From assembly GCA_016710325.1 (NCBI GenBank), contig JADJXK010000002.1, forward strand, positions 1,674,001-1,738,000: DNA of 64,000 nucleotides. The letters are read 5' to 3'. The notes beneath the pieces are model-generated. The model did not search any database. It saw only the letters and a list, made by a program, of their open reading frames with translations, and had not been told where the DNA came from. Numbering within the stretch: position 1 is the stretch's first letter; each line of letters opens with the position of its first letter. Positions 62,143 through 64,000 of this stretch are shown piece after piece. The translations under genes were made by a program, and so were the position numbers. Source of the stretch: Candidatus Leptofilum proximum. Lineage in GTDB: Bacteria > Chloroflexota > Anaerolineae > Promineifilales > Promineifilaceae.

Positions 62143-62245
62143 AACACAAGAGAAGATGGCACACTGTTCCAGAACTGTTCCGAAACTATTCCAACCGGCA
62201 AGATTGCGTAGTACGGAACTACCGATACCATCGAACCTGAACACA

Positions 62246-62282
62246 AAAAGCTGGCCTATCCGTTTATGGATAGCCAGCTTTT
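62246..62282 (-). terminator. rho-independent terminator of the GT39-like gene
   Basis: An AAAAGCTGGC-TATCC stem with its complement and a TTTTTGTG run on the minus strand, 53 bases after the stop at 62335. Confidence 0.85.
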
Positions 62283-62334
62283 GTAGAATGCGGTGCACAC
62301 CAAGCCGCTCAGTATAAAGTCACAGTTGCCAAAA

Positions 62335-63960
62335 TTATGGGGTACAAACTGAAGCTGGCTCTCTGACCGCTGTTAAACCGTCGTTTGAAACACGTAAAAA
62401 CTTTGGTTGTTCAATGGCTGGTGTTAATAGGTAACGTTTTTCCAGAATGTCCTTGGCATTGTACAACGTGGGCGATTGATCCTCATGAAAATAGACGGGG
62501 GTACCAGATAACAAAAGGGTATCGACGGCATAAACCAGACATGGCTCAAACAAGTCGAACCGGTATTTGTCTTGGACTGGATCATACTGGGGAATACGTC
62601 GGTAGTTGAGCACAGAGCGATTGCCATAGTAGGCAATGTTATCAACCCAGGCGTAAGTCATGATGACGGCATTTTCTTCAGTTGCTTCTAAGGTAGATTG
62701 CACATGAGAAACGGCCGTTTTCAAAGCATACTTCTGCGTTCTAAGTTCAGAAATCTCCGGATACAGTTGCCAGCTCAACCCTAGAAAGATAACAAACACA
62801 ACACCTAGTTGAACCCGGATATCCTTCAGCTTTTCCAGCAGCACACCCATACCTTGCGCAACAAGAATTGCCAAAAAAGGAAAAACTGGTACTAAAAATC
62901 GGCTGTTAATTTTGGTGGGCGCAAAGGCATACACGGCGTACAAACCGAGGGAAACCACAATACTGAGCAAAACAAGGAGGCGAAATTGTCGAGGCAGCGC
63001 CCACAATCCTAGCGGAACAAAAAGTAAAAGAAAGGAAAAGTTTTCCCACAGGCTCTTACCCCCCTCAATTAAGCTGAATCCATCTATAGGTGAAGCACCC
63101 ATGGCATAGCTGACCGAAAACGGTGGAAAGTTATACCATCCATTTTCAGGACTGTAGCTGGTTAACCGCACACCTCCATAATAAAAATGGTTAAACGCTA
63201 AAATCCCTAACAACCCAATGGACAAAACAGCATAAAAAGTCCACTTCTTCGAAGGCTTTAGCAGTTTTTGCGGATTCGTAACCAGCTCAGCCAGCCCAAT
63301 AGTGAGCAAAAAGGTAATGTTTGAATACCGGATAAAAAGACTAAAAATCAAAGCTGCGCCTGCTGCTATAGCATAAAAGGTCTTTGCTCTATCTGAACTA
63401 TTTTCGTGTTGTGCCCACAAGTAAAAAACGATTCCAAGCAGCACAAAAACCATAGACGGTATTTCAGACCATGCTTCTGTGCCAAAACGCCAGTAAATAG
63501 GCATAAAGGCGACAATGCCCGCAGCGAGCAAGGCAACCCATTCGTTTTCAACCAACAACTTGCCCAAATAATAGGTCAGCAGCAAGCCCACGGCAGCCAG
63601 CACTGGAACCACATAATGTATCGTGTCTAAAACCCCGGTCACGATTCCCGGCAGCGCAAGCAACAGGGGAAAACCTGGGGGGAAGCCCAAATACAATCTG
63701 GAATCCTCGGGTCGTTTGATTTGAAAGGCAAAAGGAGAAAAAAACTTGCCAACCAGCGCATTATTGGGATCGTCAAAGGCTAATCCATTGCCCAAGACGA
63801 GTTGTCTGGCAGCGTATTCATACCCGACCGTATCTGCCGTCATGGGTGTTCTTTTGGCTAAAAAAATAAAAGCCACGGCAACAAAGGTAGCCAAGACCAA
63901 CAAAACCCATTGGGCTTTAACTGCTTCGTTTAGATTACGACTCAACACAGTAGCTCTCAT
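62335..63960 (-). CDS. GT39-like (PMT/ArnT superfamily) membrane glycosyltransferase
   Basis: This is a 541-residue protein with about 10-12 hydrophobic segments. The N-terminal loop TADTVGYEYAARQLVLGNGLAF and the following LYLGFPPGFPLLLALPGIV resemble the first outer loop of PMT/ArnT/GT39 proteins, which transfer a sugar from a polyprenyl-phosphate donor to a protein or lipid. The catalytic Asp-Glu pair of that loop is not clear, so the activity is uncertain. The C-terminal 130 residues form an external domain. It is more AT-rich than most of the window. Confidence 0.75.
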   Translation of the reverse strand: MRATVLSRNLNEAVKAQWVLLVLATFVAVAFIFLAKRTPMTADTVGYEYAARQLVLGNGLAFDDPNNALVGKFFSPFAFQIKRPEDSRLYLGFPPGFPLLLALPGIVTGVLDTIHYVVPVLAAVGLLLTYYLGKLLVENEWVALLAAGIVAFMPIYWRFGTEAWSEIPSMVFVLLGIVFYLWAQHENSSDRAKTFYAIAAGAALIFSLFIRYSNITFLLTIGLAELVTNPQKLLKPSKKWTFYAVLSIGLLGILAFNHFYYGGVRLTSYSPENGWYNFPPFSVSYAMGASPIDGFSLIEGGKSLWENFSFLLLFVPLGLWALPRQFRLLVLLSIVVSLGLYAVYAFAPTKINSRFLVPVFPFLAILVAQGMGVLLEKLKDIRVQLGVVFVIFLGLSWQLYPEISELRTQKYALKTAVSHVQSTLEATEENAVIMTYAWVDNIAYYGNRSVLNYRRIPQYDPVQDKYRFDLFEPCLVYAVDTLLLSGTPVYFHEDQSPTLYNAKDILEKRYLLTPAIEQPKFLRVSNDGLTAVREPASVCTP

Positions 63961-64000
63961 TTTGATGGGCTTTATAGGACAACGGCCGTTCGGTTAAAAA

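Overview
The window is a 64 kb stretch of a bacterial chromosome. It most likely comes from a Chloroflexota (Anaerolineae-like) organism. The grounds are a complex I operon with two nuoM genes, an ATP synthase b subunit fused to the C-terminal part of delta, several lipoproteins with threonine/proline-rich linkers, and moderate GC. The phylum call is inference, at about 0.6. Gene density is high and most genes from 1 to 37,942 lie on the minus strand.

Layout. 1-14,189: a sugar-utilisation block with a beta-phosphoglucomutase/GH65 phosphorylase fusion (cut by the window edge), a LacI regulator with a double palindromic operator, class III fructose-1,6-bisphosphatase, a PfkB kinase (FruK-like), a sorbose-1-phosphate-reductase-like dehydrogenase, and a complete mannitol-type PTS (HPr-EI fusion, EIIA, EIIB, EIIC) with an MtlR-type PRD activator. 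14,383-15,902: an IS4-like insertion sequence that split an intergenic repeat. 15,962-20,997: an ABC exporter whose permease carries a SpoIIM-like domain, then two YCII/DGPF proteins with an ECF42-type sigma factor. 21,043-24,263: lgt, a CDP-alcohol phosphatidyltransferase and an alkaline-phosphatase-fold enzyme. 25,317-27,986: the Fo part of ATP synthase only. 28,074-37,942: the membrane arm of complex I only (A, H, J, K, L, M, M, N). 38,642-41,148: an OmpR-type response regulator, then a ComQ-like prenyltransferase with a 57-residue Trp-rich peptide gene upstream of it, then a glutaredoxin. 41,251-45,035: sigma/anti-sigma, DUF427, glucokinase, 6-phosphogluconolactonase, OsmC. 45,062-52,638: VKOR, MFS, cupin, radical SAM, tyrosine phosphatase, CBS protein, and an alpha/beta hydrolase with a cyclic-nucleotide-binding domain. 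52,942-60,405: a 2035-residue alpha-2-macroglobulin-like lipoprotein and a beta-propeller lipoprotein. 60,598-63,960: tadA, tRNA-Ser(CGA), a DUF1684 protein, a broken receiver domain and a GT39-like membrane protein.

The most exciting candidate is at 39,386-40,671: a two-gene cassette resembling Bacillus ComX/ComQ. A short peptide ending in WGWNWDW is encoded just upstream of a trans-prenyl-diphosphate-synthase-fold protein that lacks the usual IPP-binding GGKRxRP and RRG motifs. A promoter, an inverted repeat and an internal hairpin suit a regulated precursor/enzyme pair.

Two genome-scale signals stand out. The palindrome ACGGCCGT recurs about every 600 bases in genes and spacers (at least 24 exact copies in the first 14.2 kb) and is absent from the IS. 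Three families of tandem-word inverted repeats sit in intergenic gaps, often exactly at gene 3' ends, where they supply the stop codon.
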